From positions 62,001 to 126,000 of the forward strand of contig JAVJOW010000020.1 in the NCBI GenBank assembly GCA_040216555.1: a stretch of 64,000 bases of DNA, in the 5' to 3' direction. Positions 1 to 9,278 of the stretch are shown one piece after another (within the stretch, counting starts at the first letter, position 1; each line of letters starts with the position of its first letter). Made by a program: the position numbers and the translations under genes. Source of the DNA: Arenibacter sp040216555 (GTDB lineage: Bacteria; Bacteroidota; Bacteroidia; Flavobacteriales; Flavobacteriaceae). The notes under the pieces are model-generated. The model was not told where the DNA came from and ran no database searches. It saw nothing but the letters and a program-made list of their open reading frames with translations.

Positions 1-25
1 CACGATGTTCCCTTGAACTTTTGCG

Positions 26-676
26 TTACTCCTGATCGGACTTATCAGTTTTAATTTCTTCCGAACTTTCCCCAAAAGCTTTTTTATTAAATACAATTAG
101 TATACCCACACCTGTGCTAATTGCGGTATCCGCAATATTAAAAACAGGTTCGAAAAAACGAAAATTATTTCCCCCAACCATAGGTACCCAATTTGGCCAA
201 ACGGAATCAATCATAGGAAAATAGAGCATATCTACCACCTTACCGTGAAAAAGACTGCCATAAGGTTCCGAAGAAAATGCCGTGGCTACTTGGGAATAGC
301 TATCATTGAAGATCATACCGTAAAAAACGGAATCCAAAATGTTTCCGAGTGCCCCCGCGAATATAAGGGATACCGCCAAAATTAAGGTTTTGGAAGAATT
401 CTTTTTTATGGTATCAAATAACCAATATCCTATCCCAACAATTGCAAACAATCGAAATATGGTAAGTATCAGTTTCCCTACTTCATCGGATATAGGAAGT
501 AAATCACTCAGTTTGGTTCCCCAAGCAGCACCTTCGTTTTCTATAAACAAAATCTTGAACCAACTAAAGACATCTACCGACTCGCCCAAAACAAAGTTTG
601 TCTTAATATATACTTTGCTTATCTGGTCTATAGCCAGAATTGCTATTATGATTACTAGGGATTTCTTTAAACTCAT
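26..676 (-). CDS. lspA: Lipoprotein signal peptidase (signal peptidase II)
   Basis: LspA cleaves the signal peptide of prolipoproteins at the lipobox cysteine after diacylglyceryl transfer, in the inner membrane. The 216-residue protein has the family's four hydrophobic helices and both catalytic-aspartate motifs, seen as GNILDSVFYG and FNIADTAIS. It is longer than the usual 160-170 residues because of an extended loop between the helices before the second aspartate, which is common in Bacteroidota. It lies on the same strand as ileS and a DksA-like gene, the usual flavobacterial arrangement, but here a DUF4097-like gene sits between the DksA-like gene and lspA, 34 bases upstream. The window encodes many lipoproteins that would be its substrates. 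Confidence 0.95.
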   Translation of the reverse strand: MSLKKSLVIIIAILAIDQISKVYIKTNFVLGESVDVFSWFKILFIENEGAAWGTKLSDLLPISDEVGKLILTIFRLFAIVGIGYWLFDTIKKNSSKTLILAVSLIFAGALGNILDSVFYGMIFNDSYSQVATAFSSEPYGSLFHGKVVDMLYFPMIDSVWPNWVPMVGGNNFRFFEPVFNIADTAISTGVGILIVFNKKAFGESSEEIKTDKSDQE

Positions 677-710
677 TACTTAAAAAATAGATTCGGCAAA
701 AATAAACATA

Positions 711-1331
711 TTATTCGGTTTTCCTTATGCGGATATTTCCGGTTACGGAATTCAGCGTAAAATGATCATCTCCAAAGGCAATCACTTCCCTTTTAATTTT
801 GCCATATTTTGTAGTAGCCATAATTTGAGCGTTTGTTGAAATCAACTCAATATTTCCACTTTGGGTATTTACATCCACATTTTTTCCCCTTCCATTCAAG
901 GTGCAATTGCCATCGGACAAACTAATTTTTAAGTTGGCATAATGCCCCGTAACGCCAACATTTGTGCTGGTACCGTATATGTTAACATTAAGGTTTTTGG
1001 GGATTGAGATCTTTAAGGAAATGGAAATAACCTTGTGGGCACTTAATTTATCGTTTGGAAAAACGAAATTGGGCTGAAAACCCGTACTGACCAATACGGT
1101 TGTTCCCTCTTGTTTTACATTTACCAATAAATCCTGTAAGTACTCGCCGTCTATTGAAGCCTCAACCTTTATTTTTGAAATATCTACAGTTTCCATGGCA
1201 AGGGAAAAACAATTATTACCGTCGATCTGAATAAAGGAGACATTGGAATTTTCAATAGTTTTAACGACTTTTTTTTGGGCGTGTAAAATACAACTGAACA
1301 TTAGGAAGATAACAACAGCAACTGGTCTCAT
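711..1331 (-). CDS. Secreted DUF4097-like (putative adhesin) beta-strand protein
   Basis: The 206-residue protein begins with a Sec-type signal peptide (MRPVAVVIFLMFSCILHAQ) and continues as a run of short beta strands with repeated glycine and asparagine turns (NVNIYGTSTNVGVTG, SDGNCTLNGRGKNVDVNTQSGNIELIS). That pattern resembles the DUF4097/putative auto-transporter adhesin fold of right-handed beta-helix type. The function is unknown; a periplasmic or surface location is inferred from the signal. The gene follows the DksA-like gene by 35 bases, with a strong terminator hairpin in between, so it is expressed by read-through or from a promoter inside the upstream gene. The family assignment is by pattern only. 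Confidence 0.7.
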   Translation of the reverse strand: MRPVAVVIFLMFSCILHAQKKVVKTIENSNVSFIQIDGNNCFSLAMETVDISKIKVEASIDGEYLQDLLVNVKQEGTTVLVSTGFQPNFVFPNDKLSAHKVISISLKISIPKNLNVNIYGTSTNVGVTGHYANLKISLSDGNCTLNGRGKNVDVNTQSGNIELISTNAQIMATTKYGKIKREVIAFGDDHFTLNSVTGNIRIRKTE

Positions 1332-1338
1332 AGAATAA

Positions 1339-1362
1339 AAAAACGCCTTTAAAGGCGTTTTT
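1339..1362 (-). terminator. Rho-independent terminator behind the DksA-like gene
   Basis: A perfect self-complementary run (AAAAACGCCTTT followed by AAAGGCGTTTTT) lies 4 bases past the stop of the DksA-like gene. On the minus strand it is followed by a run of seven T. It ends only 7 bases before the start codon of the next gene on the same strand. Confidence 0.8.
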
Positions 1363-1366
1363 AAAA

Positions 1367-1750
1367 TTAGGATTGCATATTTTTCGCTTCAATACTCAGC
1401 GTTGCATGCGGTACTAGCTTAAGTCGCTCTTTACTGATCAACTTACCAGTAACTCGGCAAATGCCATAGGTTTTGTTCTCTATGCGCAACAAGGCATTCT
1501 TTAAATCCCTTATAAATTTCTCCTGACGAATGGCCAATTGGGTATTTGCTTCCTTGCTCATTGTTTCAGAGCCTTCTTCAAAAGCCTTGAATGTTGGCGA
1601 TGTATCATCGGTTCCGTTATTGCCATCATTCATATAGGAACTCTTTAAAAGTTCCAAGTGACTTTTTGCTTTTTCAATTTTTTCCTCGATCAGGACTTTA
1701 AACTCGTTTAAATCCTTATCCGCGTACCTTACTTTTAATTCTTCGGCCAT
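1367..1750 (-). CDS. DksA/TraR-family RNA polymerase-binding protein, zinc site lost
   Basis: The 127-residue protein has the coiled-coil N-terminal half and compact C-terminal domain of the DksA/TraR family, whose members insert into the RNA polymerase secondary channel and modulate initiation, often with ppGpp. The C-terminal segment reads YGICRVTGKLISKERLKLVP. Only one of the four zinc-ligand cysteines of the canonical CxxC-x17-CxxC finger remains, so the domain probably folds without zinc, as seen in other Bacteroidota copies. The start lies 4 bases after the ileS stop, so the two genes are almost certainly co-transcribed. A strong terminator follows. The acidic coiled-coil tip needed for true DksA activity cannot be judged from sequence alone. 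Confidence 0.88.
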   Translation of the reverse strand: MAEELKVRYADKDLNEFKVLIEEKIEKAKSHLELLKSSYMNDGNNGTDDTSPTFKAFEEGSETMSKEANTQLAIRQEKFIRDLKNALLRIENKTYGICRVTGKLISKERLKLVPHATLSIEAKNMQS

Positions 1751-1754
1751 AATC

Positions 1755-4700
1755 TTAGTGTTTTACTATAAACAATCTGGTATTAACTTCGTCGAAAGCT
1801 ACTTCTATTCCAATGTCCATGCTTTCTTCAAAATTAAGTTCTGCTGCCAAGGTTTCGGTTTTAATATATGCCATATTACTTTCTACCGCATCCTGGACAA
1901 ATCCATTTTTCAATAATTTAATATCTATTTTATCTGTCACTTCAAACCCCGATTCCTTTCTCAGGTTCTGAATTCTATTGACTAGTTCCCTAGCAATACC
2001 TTCCTTTCTAAGGTCTTCATTGATAGATATGTCCAAGGCCACCGTTATGGGGCCTGAACTTGCTACCAACCAACCTTCTATATCTTGGGAGGAAATTTCT
2101 ACATCCTGTAACTGTAAATTAATACTTTTATTATCAAAATACAGTAAAATTTCGCCTTCCTGTTCAATTTTCTGGATATCATTTTGATTTAGCAGTGCTA
2201 CAGCACTGGCAATCAACTTCATATCCTTCCCAAACTTTGGTCCTAAAGTTTTAAAGTTTGGCTTTATCTGCTTAACCAAAATTCCTGAAGCGTCATCCAA
2301 CAATTCTATCTCCTTCACGTTCACTTCGGACTTTATTAAACCCGCCACAGCTTCAATTTCCGACCTTTGTTTATTATCCGATACCGGAATCATTATCTTT
2401 TGCAATGGCTGGCGTACTTTAATCTTCTCCTTCTGACGAATGGACAGGACCAAGGATGATATGGTCTGTGCCTTTGCCATTTTACTTTCCAATTCCTTAT
2501 TCACCATCTTGGCATCATATTTCGGAAAGTCGGCCAAATGTACACTTTCAAAAGGCTCTTTCTGTGTTGTAATTGTTAAATCTTTGTACAGCCTATCCAT
2601 ATAAAATGGCGCAACCGGTGCAGAAAGTTTTGCTACAGTGGTCAAACAAGTATACAGTGTTTGGTAAGCAGATATTTTATCTTTTTGATAGTCGCCTTTC
2701 CAAAAACGCCTTCTACTTAAACGCACATACCAATTGCTCAAATTCTCCTGCACGTAGTCAGAAATGGCCCTTGTTGCTCTGGTGGGTTCGTAATCCTCAT
2801 AAGCCTCGTCAACAGTTTTGATCAGGGAATGCAATTCCGATAAAATCCATTGGTCTATTTCTGGTCTTTCAAGTAAGGGAATATCCTCTTCAGAATAATC
2901 AAAACCATCTATGTTGGTATACAGGGCAAAGAAAGAGTAGGTATTGTACAAGGTACCAAAAAACTTTCGTTTCACCTCTGCGATACCTTCTACATCAAAC
3001 TTTAAATTATCCCATGGATTTGCATTGGATATCATGTACCATCGAGTGGCATCGGCCCCAAATTCATCCATGGTTTCAAAAGGATCTACTGCATTGCCCA
3101 AACGCTTGGACATTTTTTTTCCTTCCTTATCCAACACCAGACCATTGGAAACAACATTTTTATAAGCTACAGAATCGAATACCATGGTGGCTATGGCATG
3201 CAGGGTATAAAACCAACCACGGGTCTGATCAACCCCTTCGGCAATAAAATCGGCCGGAAAAGTCTTTCCCTTATCTATCAAATCCCTGTTCTCAAAAGGA
3301 TAGTGCCATTGGGCGTAAGGCATGGAACCGCTATCGAACCAAACATCTATCAGGTCACTTTCGCGCTTCATAGGCTTGCCCGATTTGGAGACCAAAGTAA
3401 TCTGATCCACAATATTTTTATGCAGGTCTATTTTGTCATAATTGTCCTCACCCATATCGCCTACCACAAAATCTTGAAAAATATCTTTTTCAAGAACTCC
3501 TGCTTTTATGGCTTTTTGCATTTTTTCCTTGAGTTCGGCCACAGAACCTATCATCAATTCTTCCTTCCCATCTTCTGTACGCCAAATGGGCAAGGGAATA
3601 CCCCAATAACGGGATCTGGAAAGGTTCCAATCATTGGCATTTGCTAGCCAATTACCAAATCTTCCCTCTCCTGTAGCCTTTGGCTTCCAATTAATGGTTT
3701 GGTTAAGATCAAACATCCTATCCTTGATATCGGTGACCTTGATAAACCATGAATCCAACGGATAGTATAGGATAGGCTTATCCGTACGCCAACAGTTGGG
3801 ATAATTGTGTACATATTTTTCCACCTTAAAGGCCCTATTTTCCTCTTTTAGTTTGATGGCTATTTCAACATCTACAGACCGCTCTGGGGCCTCACCATCA
3901 TCATAGTACTCGTTTTTTACATACTTACCGGCATACTCTCCCATTTCAGGTCTAAATCTACCCTGTAAATCTACCAATGGCACAGGATTATTATTTTCGT
4001 CCAAAACCAACATGGGCGGTACTTCCGGTTGTGCCAGTTTTGCTACCAAGGCATCATCTGCCCCAAAAGTGGGTGCCGTATGAACAATCCCCGTACCGTC
4101 TTCCGTGGTAACAAAATCTCCAGCAATGACCCTAAAGGCATTTTCTGGATTTTGATAGGGCTTTGCATAATCCAAGAGCTGCTCGTATCTTACCCCTAAC
4201 AAATCCTGTCCTTTTGCTCCAGCTACTATTTGGTAAGGGATTTTCTTATCCTTGGATGAGAAGTTTTCAAAATCAGTATCGCTTTCCGCTACAAAAAATT
4301 TACCGCTAAACTGTTTTCCCACCAAAGATTTGGCCAAGACAACATGCATGGGTTCAAAAGTATATTGATTGAAGGTTTTCACTACTACATATTCAATCTT
4401 AGGACCTACGGTCAATGCCGTATTGGACGGCAAGGTCCAAGGCGTGGTCGTCCAAGCCAAAAAGAACACATCACCATCTAGTTCCTTCAAATTCTGTGGC
4501 AAGGTCGCTTTATCCGCTTTAAACTGTGCCACCACGGTGGTGTCCGTAACATCTTGATAGGTTCCCGGTTGATTTAGCTCATGAGAGCTTAATCCGGTTC
4601 CTGCCTTTGGGGAATAGGGTTGAATGGTATATCCCTTATAAATAAGTCCTTTGTCATAAATCTGCTTGAGCAACCACCACACAGATTCCATATATTTGGA

Positions 4701-5156
4701 TTTGTAGGTAATATATGGATCCTCCATATCTACCCAATATCCTACTCTTTCGGTCATGGCGTTCCATACATCGGTATAGCGCATAACAGCCTTCTTACAG
4801 GCTGCATTGTATTCTTCAACGGATATTTTAGTGCCTATGTCTTCCTTGGTAATTCCCAATTCCTTCTCCACTCCCAATTCAATGGGGAGTCCATGGGTAT
4901 CCCATCCGGCCTTTCGCTTTACCTGAAAACCCTTCATAGTCTTATAGCGTGGAAAAATATCCTTGATGGTCCTGGCCATTACATGGTGAATACCAGGCAA
5001 TCCATTTGCAGAAGGTGGTCCTTCATAGAAAACAAAACTATCCTTCCCTTCCCTGCTCGTGACACTTTTCTCAAAAACATTGTTCTCCTTCCAATAGTGC
5101 AATACCTCCTCAGCCACTTTCGGTAAATCTAAACCCTTGTATTCTGCAAACTTCAT
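1755..5156 (-). CDS. ileS: Isoleucyl-tRNA synthetase
   Basis: IleS charges tRNA-Ile and edits mischarged valine. The 1133-residue protein carries the class I signatures: a HIGH-type motif PGIHH at about residues 54-58 and KKMSKR in the KMSKS loop, separated by the large CP1 editing insert, followed by an anticodon-binding domain and a long C-terminal extension. The length and the PPSANGLPGIHH form match the long, eukaryote-like IleS type, which as a class is often less sensitive to mupirocin; that is family knowledge and was not tested here. It heads the minus-strand cluster ileS, DksA-like, DUF4097-like, lspA. A candidate -7 box TAGTTTTG lies at 5190-5197 without a clear -33 partner. Confidence 0.97.
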   Translation of the reverse strand: MKFAEYKGLDLPKVAEEVLHYWKENNVFEKSVTSREGKDSFVFYEGPPSANGLPGIHHVMARTIKDIFPRYKTMKGFQVKRKAGWDTHGLPIELGVEKELGITKEDIGTKISVEEYNAACKKAVMRYTDVWNAMTERVGYWVDMEDPYITYKSKYMESVWWLLKQIYDKGLIYKGYTIQPYSPKAGTGLSSHELNQPGTYQDVTDTTVVAQFKADKATLPQNLKELDGDVFFLAWTTTPWTLPSNTALTVGPKIEYVVVKTFNQYTFEPMHVVLAKSLVGKQFSGKFFVAESDTDFENFSSKDKKIPYQIVAGAKGQDLLGVRYEQLLDYAKPYQNPENAFRVIAGDFVTTEDGTGIVHTAPTFGADDALVAKLAQPEVPPMLVLDENNNPVPLVDLQGRFRPEMGEYAGKYVKNEYYDDGEAPERSVDVEIAIKLKEENRAFKVEKYVHNYPNCWRTDKPILYYPLDSWFIKVTDIKDRMFDLNQTINWKPKATGEGRFGNWLANANDWNLSRSRYWGIPLPIWRTEDGKEELMIGSVAELKEKMQKAIKAGVLEKDIFQDFVVGDMGEDNYDKIDLHKNIVDQITLVSKSGKPMKRESDLIDVWFDSGSMPYAQWHYPFENRDLIDKGKTFPADFIAEGVDQTRGWFYTLHAIATMVFDSVAYKNVVSNGLVLDKEGKKMSKRLGNAVDPFETMDEFGADATRWYMISNANPWDNLKFDVEGIAEVKRKFFGTLYNTYSFFALYTNIDGFDYSEEDIPLLERPEIDQWILSELHSLIKTVDEAYEDYEPTRATRAISDYVQENLSNWYVRLSRRRFWKGDYQKDKISAYQTLYTCLTTVAKLSAPVAPFYMDRLYKDLTITTQKEPFESVHLADFPKYDAKMVNKELESKMAKAQTISSLVLSIRQKEKIKVRQPLQKIMIPVSDNKQRSEIEAVAGLIKSEVNVKEIELLDDASGILVKQIKPNFKTLGPKFGKDMKLIASAVALLNQNDIQKIEQEGEILLYFDNKSINLQLQDVEISSQDIEGWLVASSGPITVALDISINEDLRKEGIARELVNRIQNLRKESGFEVTDKIDIKLLKNGFVQDAVESNMAYIKTETLAAELNFEESMDIGIEVAFDEVNTRLFIVKH

Positions 5157-5231
5157 AATAACAGCTTCTAATGCTACATTTTAAGTTTGCAAAACTAATG
5201 ATTTTTAGCGTAAAATGATTCTGTAAAAAGC

Positions 5232-5259
5232 AAAAAGCCCCTTTGAAAAGGAGCTTTTT
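5232..5259 (-). terminator. Terminator behind the DUF4382-type gene
   Basis: The arms AAAAAGC and GCTTTTT with a further CCTT/AAGG pairing form a hairpin that on the minus strand ends in TTTTT. It lies 23 bases past the stop of the frameshifted lipoprotein gene and upstream of ileS, which separates the two units. Confidence 0.7.
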
Positions 5260-5282
5260 AAAAATTTTATTCGTTGTTAAAA

Positions 5283-6249
5283 TTATTTTGTCCCGGTTAC
5301 GGTAACATTTGCGCTTATTTGGATGGCCGAGCTTACCTCTATAGCACCTAAATTAAGGCCTGTGGTCGACTCTACATTCAACAAAGCATTGAAGCTGAAC
5401 TCACTATTGTCATCTTCCTTATAGGAAGCAAAAATTAATTCGTATTCCCCTTCTTCCAAGAAATCCAGACTATAGGATCCGCTTAAGCCTTTTACTTCTC
5501 CACTGGTTACGGCATTGGCAAAGGTAACTTCGCTTTCCCCTTTTCCCTGTGTTTTAACATCGGCATTGAAAGTTCCTTTTTCATTGGCATAGACAATAAT
5601 CTTGTCCGATGTATTGTTGGCATCGTTGACACTCCCTGATATTTTTCCGGTCAATTCTGCATTTACCGTTCTTATTCCTGCTGTAAGCTCTGCCATGGTA
5701 ACAAAATTGAAATCGCTGGACAATCCATCCTTCTCTTCCTTAATAGTTTTTCTAAGGTCGAAATCTACCACAATTACATTAGTGGCATTGGCCAACACCT
5801 CAAAGGTATCATTAATGGTAATTTTGTTTGAGGAAGCCACCAAGGCATCTTTTTTCCCATTGGCCTTTCTACGTAACAACCCGGAGCTTCACCGTTCACA
5901 TCCTTATCAAAATCCAATTCAAAAACGATACTGGAATAAGATTTTGCCTGTAGGTCCAAGTTCCCCAAAGCCTCAGTTTTACCATTTACCAAAGCCGCAA
6001 GGTTTATTGTTGTTGCAGTGAATCCCTCTAAAGACTTTCCATCTACGGAAACATTGGCAATAGTAACAAAAACCGCTTCTACCTCGGCCTTATCTATGGG
6101 TGCATCTGTAACTTCAAAGGATGTATTATACGATTCCCCCTCCATGGCATCATCGCCGTTTTTGCTACATGACATCATCCCTACTAATGCTATTAAAGCT
6201 AATCCTGAAATCTTTAAATAATTCTTTATAATAATTTATTTTTAAACAT
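5283..6249 (-). pseudogene. DUF4382-type lipoprotein gene broken by frameshift(s)
   Basis: Two overlapping reading frames make one protein. The upstream frame encodes a lipoprotein signal (GLALIALVGMMSC) and then DUF4382-like sequence ending in DKDVNGEAPGCYVE. The downstream frame continues with KANGKKDALVASSNKITI and runs to the stop at 5283. Inserting one T in the T-run at 5866-5868 restores GCYVEKANGKKDALV, which fits the DUF4382 pattern. The signal peptide also lacks an in-frame ATG. The nearest ATG (6247-6249) is out of frame and hits a stop after seven codons, so either a second indel near 6230 or an ATT/ATA start must be assumed. The gene may be a pseudogene or contain sequencing errors. 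Function unknown; an outer-membrane lipoprotein is inferred. Confidence 0.75.
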
Positions 6250-6459
6250 TTGCCTATATAACAACCAAGACCAGGCTTCCCCTACCAACAATATCTCCCC
6301 AAAAAAATTGATTCTTGCCTAGAAACCTGATTTTCAGAATTCTAAATGATTAATTTTCTTACATATTTTTTCTGCCCTGGAACGATAAATATGGTCTTTA
6401 TCTCCAATTCATCCGTATATATTGATATCAGATTCAAATTAATTTCTAAAACAAAAAAT

Positions 6460-6813
6460 ATGAAAAAAGTAATTTTAAGTTCAATTTTGATGATAGCCCT
6501 CAGTATTTCATTTGTATCGTGCAGAGAAACAAAGGATAAGGCCAAGGATGCTATGGAAGAAACAAATGAAGCATTAAAAGAAGTTGGTGAGGATATGCAG
6601 AAAGTTGGGGAAGACGTAAAAGGTGCAGCATCAGAAGCCATGGACGATGCCAAAGAAATGGGAGAGGATATTAAGGGTGCTGCTACCGATGCAGTAGACA
6701 AAACCAAAGCTGCTGCCAAAGAGGTGGGTGAAGAGGTGAAAGATGCCGCTACCAATGCTGCAGAGAAGACCAAGGCCGCTGCCAAAGAGGCAAAGGAGAA
6801 AATACAGGAATAA
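6460..6813 (+). CDS. LEA/apolipoprotein-like repeat lipoprotein
   Basis: This 117-residue protein starts at the ATG at 6460, which places a lipoprotein signal at the front (MKKVILSSILMIALSISFVSC). A longer upstream frame exists but would bury that signal. The mature part is almost wholly amphipathic helix built from near-repeats such as EVGEDMQKVGEDVKGAASEA and DKTKAAAKEVGEEVKDAATN, rich in Ala, Lys, Glu and Asp and with no proline. This resembles 11-residue repeats of group 3 LEA proteins and of YtxH/apolipoprotein-type proteins. A role in envelope or desiccation/osmotic stress is possible but inferred. A strong terminator follows. Confidence 0.8.
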   Translation: MKKVILSSILMIALSISFVSCRETKDKAKDAMEETNEALKEVGEDMQKVGEDVKGAASEAMDDAKEMGEDIKGAATDAVDKTKAAAKEVGEEVKDAATNAAEKTKAAAKEAKEKIQE

Positions 6814-6837
6814 TTTCCCTTATTTTCATCAAAACTT

Positions 6838-6870
6838 AAGTCCGGTATGCATATACCGGACTTTTTTTTT
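6838..6870 (+). terminator. Bidirectional terminator
   Basis: An 11-bp perfect stem (AAGTCCGGTAT / ATACCGGACTT) with a GCAT loop is followed by nine T. It lies 24 bases after the lipoprotein gene and touches the end of the convergent TonB receptor gene. Confidence 0.9.
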
Positions 6871-9277
6871 AAAACGTATAGCCCACACCCAAAATTAAAT
6901 TGATTCCCGGTGCCACGATTCCGGAGGAATAGGAACGATACCTTTGATCGGTAATATTTTCCAAATTTGCTGTAAGTTTAAAAGCATTGGAGAGTTGATA
7001 CTGTGATCTAAAGTTTAAGGTATACCAGGAAGGGGAGTAAGGATTGCCGTCAGCATCTACTGCATATATATAGTCCTTTGTTTTTTCGGACATTGCCATA
7101 TCCCTATTACTGATTTCCCCGTTAAAGTTGGCAAAGAGATCGGTTTTCAGTTTTTGGTTCTTCCAAACTATATGAAAATCGCCAAAAGTTGGGGCCACAT
7201 GTCTACCCGGGGTATCCGTACCGTCCTGCTCTTCCTCTATCCCCTCGGTAAGGGTAAGGTTGGCGTTCACAGACAGGCTTTCGGTTAAAAAGGCATCCAA
7301 TCCAAATTCAAAACCGTAAACATAGGCCTTTGCAGCATTCTGTATTGCTTGGACATTATGTAATTCCCCATTGTACATTAATTCACTGTTCCCATTAAAT
7401 CGAAAGTCCCGTCGTACAAGGGCATCTACCAAATAAGTATAAAAGGTGGCTCCTTTTAACAGAAGTCTATCATTAAAATTCTTCTGGATCCCTACTTCCA
7501 AGTTATAGGCATACTCTGGCTCCAAATCCGGATTGGGAACTACCACTGACCCGGGTTCCGAGTCAAATATCTTACCAACATCATCTATATTCGGGGCCCT
7601 AAAACCTGTAGACCCATTGAAAGTCAACTGTAAATCCGCTTTTGGAAACCAACTAAATCCCAAGCTTCCTGTTAAAGCTCCGGTACTAAGATCGGCATCC
7701 TTAAAAGGAAAAGAATAAAAGGTTTGGTCAAAAATTGCATCGATCCAAACATGGCTATATCTAAGCCCCGATAGAAATGTAAAGTTAGGCTTCGCCCTTA
7801 GTTCACCACTAATATAGCCCGCAAGGGTTTGCCAAGTAGAATTGTCCGGATATCTGGATGCACTGTTCGAACCAGTCATGGTTTCTATATTAAACTCATT
7901 TCCTGTAGAACCAATTTTATTAAATATATATTCTCCTCCGTAGTAAAGCCTAAGATTTCCAATACGTTTATTTTCAAAATCGACGTTGGCAGAAATAGCA
8001 TCTACATTCTCTTCGGTACTGTACCTAATGGCATCCCCAAAATCCCTATCGTTCCTACTTTCCACAAAATTTTGATACGCAGTGGTTATTTTTAACCCAT
8101 CATAAAATTTTCCCTTGCCGTTTTTATAAAACTGCAGGTTCCCCATAAACCATTTCTGAGGGCCATAGAACCACTCTGCTGAGCGTAGGCCAAGTCCGTC
8201 CTTTGATGGTCTAATAAGCCTATCATATCTGGAAAATTCGGAAGTTTCTGAGTAATATGCGCTTAGATTGATATTCCAATTGCTATTGGGCCTAAAGAGC
8301 ACTTTTTGCATTAAATTAATTTGATCATATCCTGTAGGTACCTGCTTTTTGGTGTTCTCATTTTCCCATAACCTGTCCTGCCCGTTTTCCCTAACCACGT
8401 AATTGTTCCTTAGGTAGGAAGATGGTCCATGGGCACCCATTTTAAGATCTCCAAAGTGGTTGAAGGTAAGGCTGCTCAAAAATGCCCATTCCCTTTTGCC
8501 CAAATTGAAATCTACGTGAACCGTATTTTCGTTATTGGCCGATGAATACCTGTAATTTGATTTCCCGAAGAACTGTAAACTATCGGTCTTTGAAAATTGA
8601 GGATTGTTGGTGTAAAAATTCATAACCCCTCCAATAGCATCAGAACCGTAAATTACAGATCCAGGCCCAAAAATCACCTCAGTACTTTTAATGGTAAAGG
8701 GATCTATTGAAATCACATTTTGAATGTTACCCCCTCTGAATATGGCATTGTTCATGCGAACACCGTCTACTGAAAGCAACAATCTATTGGTGGCAAAACC
8801 CCGTATCATTGGACTACCCCCTCCAAGCTGACTTTTCTGAACAAATACTTTTCCGCTATTTTGAAGGAGATCTGCCGAAGTTTGGGAAGCTGTAAATTCT
8901 ATGGTTTTAGCATTCATCAGCGATATTTTCTGAGGAATGTCCTTTTTCTGCTGCTCCCATTTGGAGATAGACATCACCACCTCATCCAACTGCTCGGCAA
9001 TCAAAGCTAGGTATAGCTTTCCTTTTCTAAGCACATGGGACTTTGTACTTCTATAGTTTTGGTAGCCAATATGCGTAAAGGTAATCCGTTCTCCCAGATC
9101 AAATTTAGAAAGGTCACATTTGCCGTCAAAATCGGTTAGGGCCGTTCTGGATTTATCCCAATTATAAACAATAACATTGGGAATCGGCTGATGGTCTTCC
9201 TCGTCCAAAATAACAATTTCCTGCCCCAATGCACCTTTAAAAAAAAAGAGGACAACTATGAAAACTATTTTTTGCAT
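6869..9277 (-). CDS. TonB-dependent outer-membrane receptor with carboxypeptidase-like N-terminal domain
   Basis: The protein imports an unknown ligand across the outer membrane using TonB energy. I chose the start MQKIVFIVVLFFFKGALGQ (802 residues), because it gives a clean signal peptide 1 base after the recO stop. An ATG 18 bases upstream is the alternative and would overlap recO. After the signal comes a carboxypeptidase-regulatory-like domain (to about residue 95), then a plug domain with GGGSPMIRGFATNRLLLSVDGVRMNN, and a 22-strand-type barrel ending in the aromatic sequence NLILGVGYTF. The plug wording (MIRGF, VDGVRMNNA) is close to heme/transferrin or vitamin-type receptors, not SusC. 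There is no neighbouring SusD, so a metal-complex or cofactor ligand is more likely than a polysaccharide; this is inference. Confidence 0.9.
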   Translation of the reverse strand: MQKIVFIVVLFFFKGALGQEIVILDEEDHQPIPNVIVYNWDKSRTALTDFDGKCDLSKFDLGERITFTHIGYQNYRSTKSHVLRKGKLYLALIAEQLDEVVMSISKWEQQKKDIPQKISLMNAKTIEFTASQTSADLLQNSGKVFVQKSQLGGGSPMIRGFATNRLLLSVDGVRMNNAIFRGGNIQNVISIDPFTIKSTEVIFGPGSVIYGSDAIGGVMNFYTNNPQFSKTDSLQFFGKSNYRYSSANNENTVHVDFNLGKREWAFLSSLTFNHFGDLKMGAHGPSSYLRNNYVVRENGQDRLWENENTKKQVPTGYDQINLMQKVLFRPNSNWNINLSAYYSETSEFSRYDRLIRPSKDGLGLRSAEWFYGPQKWFMGNLQFYKNGKGKFYDGLKITTAYQNFVESRNDRDFGDAIRYSTEENVDAISANVDFENKRIGNLRLYYGGEYIFNKIGSTGNEFNIETMTGSNSASRYPDNSTWQTLAGYISGELRAKPNFTFLSGLRYSHVWIDAIFDQTFYSFPFKDADLSTGALTGSLGFSWFPKADLQLTFNGSTGFRAPNIDDVGKIFDSEPGSVVVPNPDLEPEYAYNLEVGIQKNFNDRLLLKGATFYTYLVDALVRRDFRFNGNSELMYNGELHNVQAIQNAAKAYVYGFEFGLDAFLTESLSVNANLTLTEGIEEEQDGTDTPGRHVAPTFGDFHIVWKNQKLKTDLFANFNGEISNRDMAMSEKTKDYIYAVDADGNPYSPSWYTLNFRSQYQLSNAFKLTANLENITDQRYRSYSSGIVAPGINLILGVGYTF

Positions 9278-9278
9278 A

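Noticed and set aside
5602..6021. Plus-strand open frames opposite the DUF4382 gene
   Set aside because: They mirror the coding strand of the frameshifted lipoprotein and have no signal or domain pattern.
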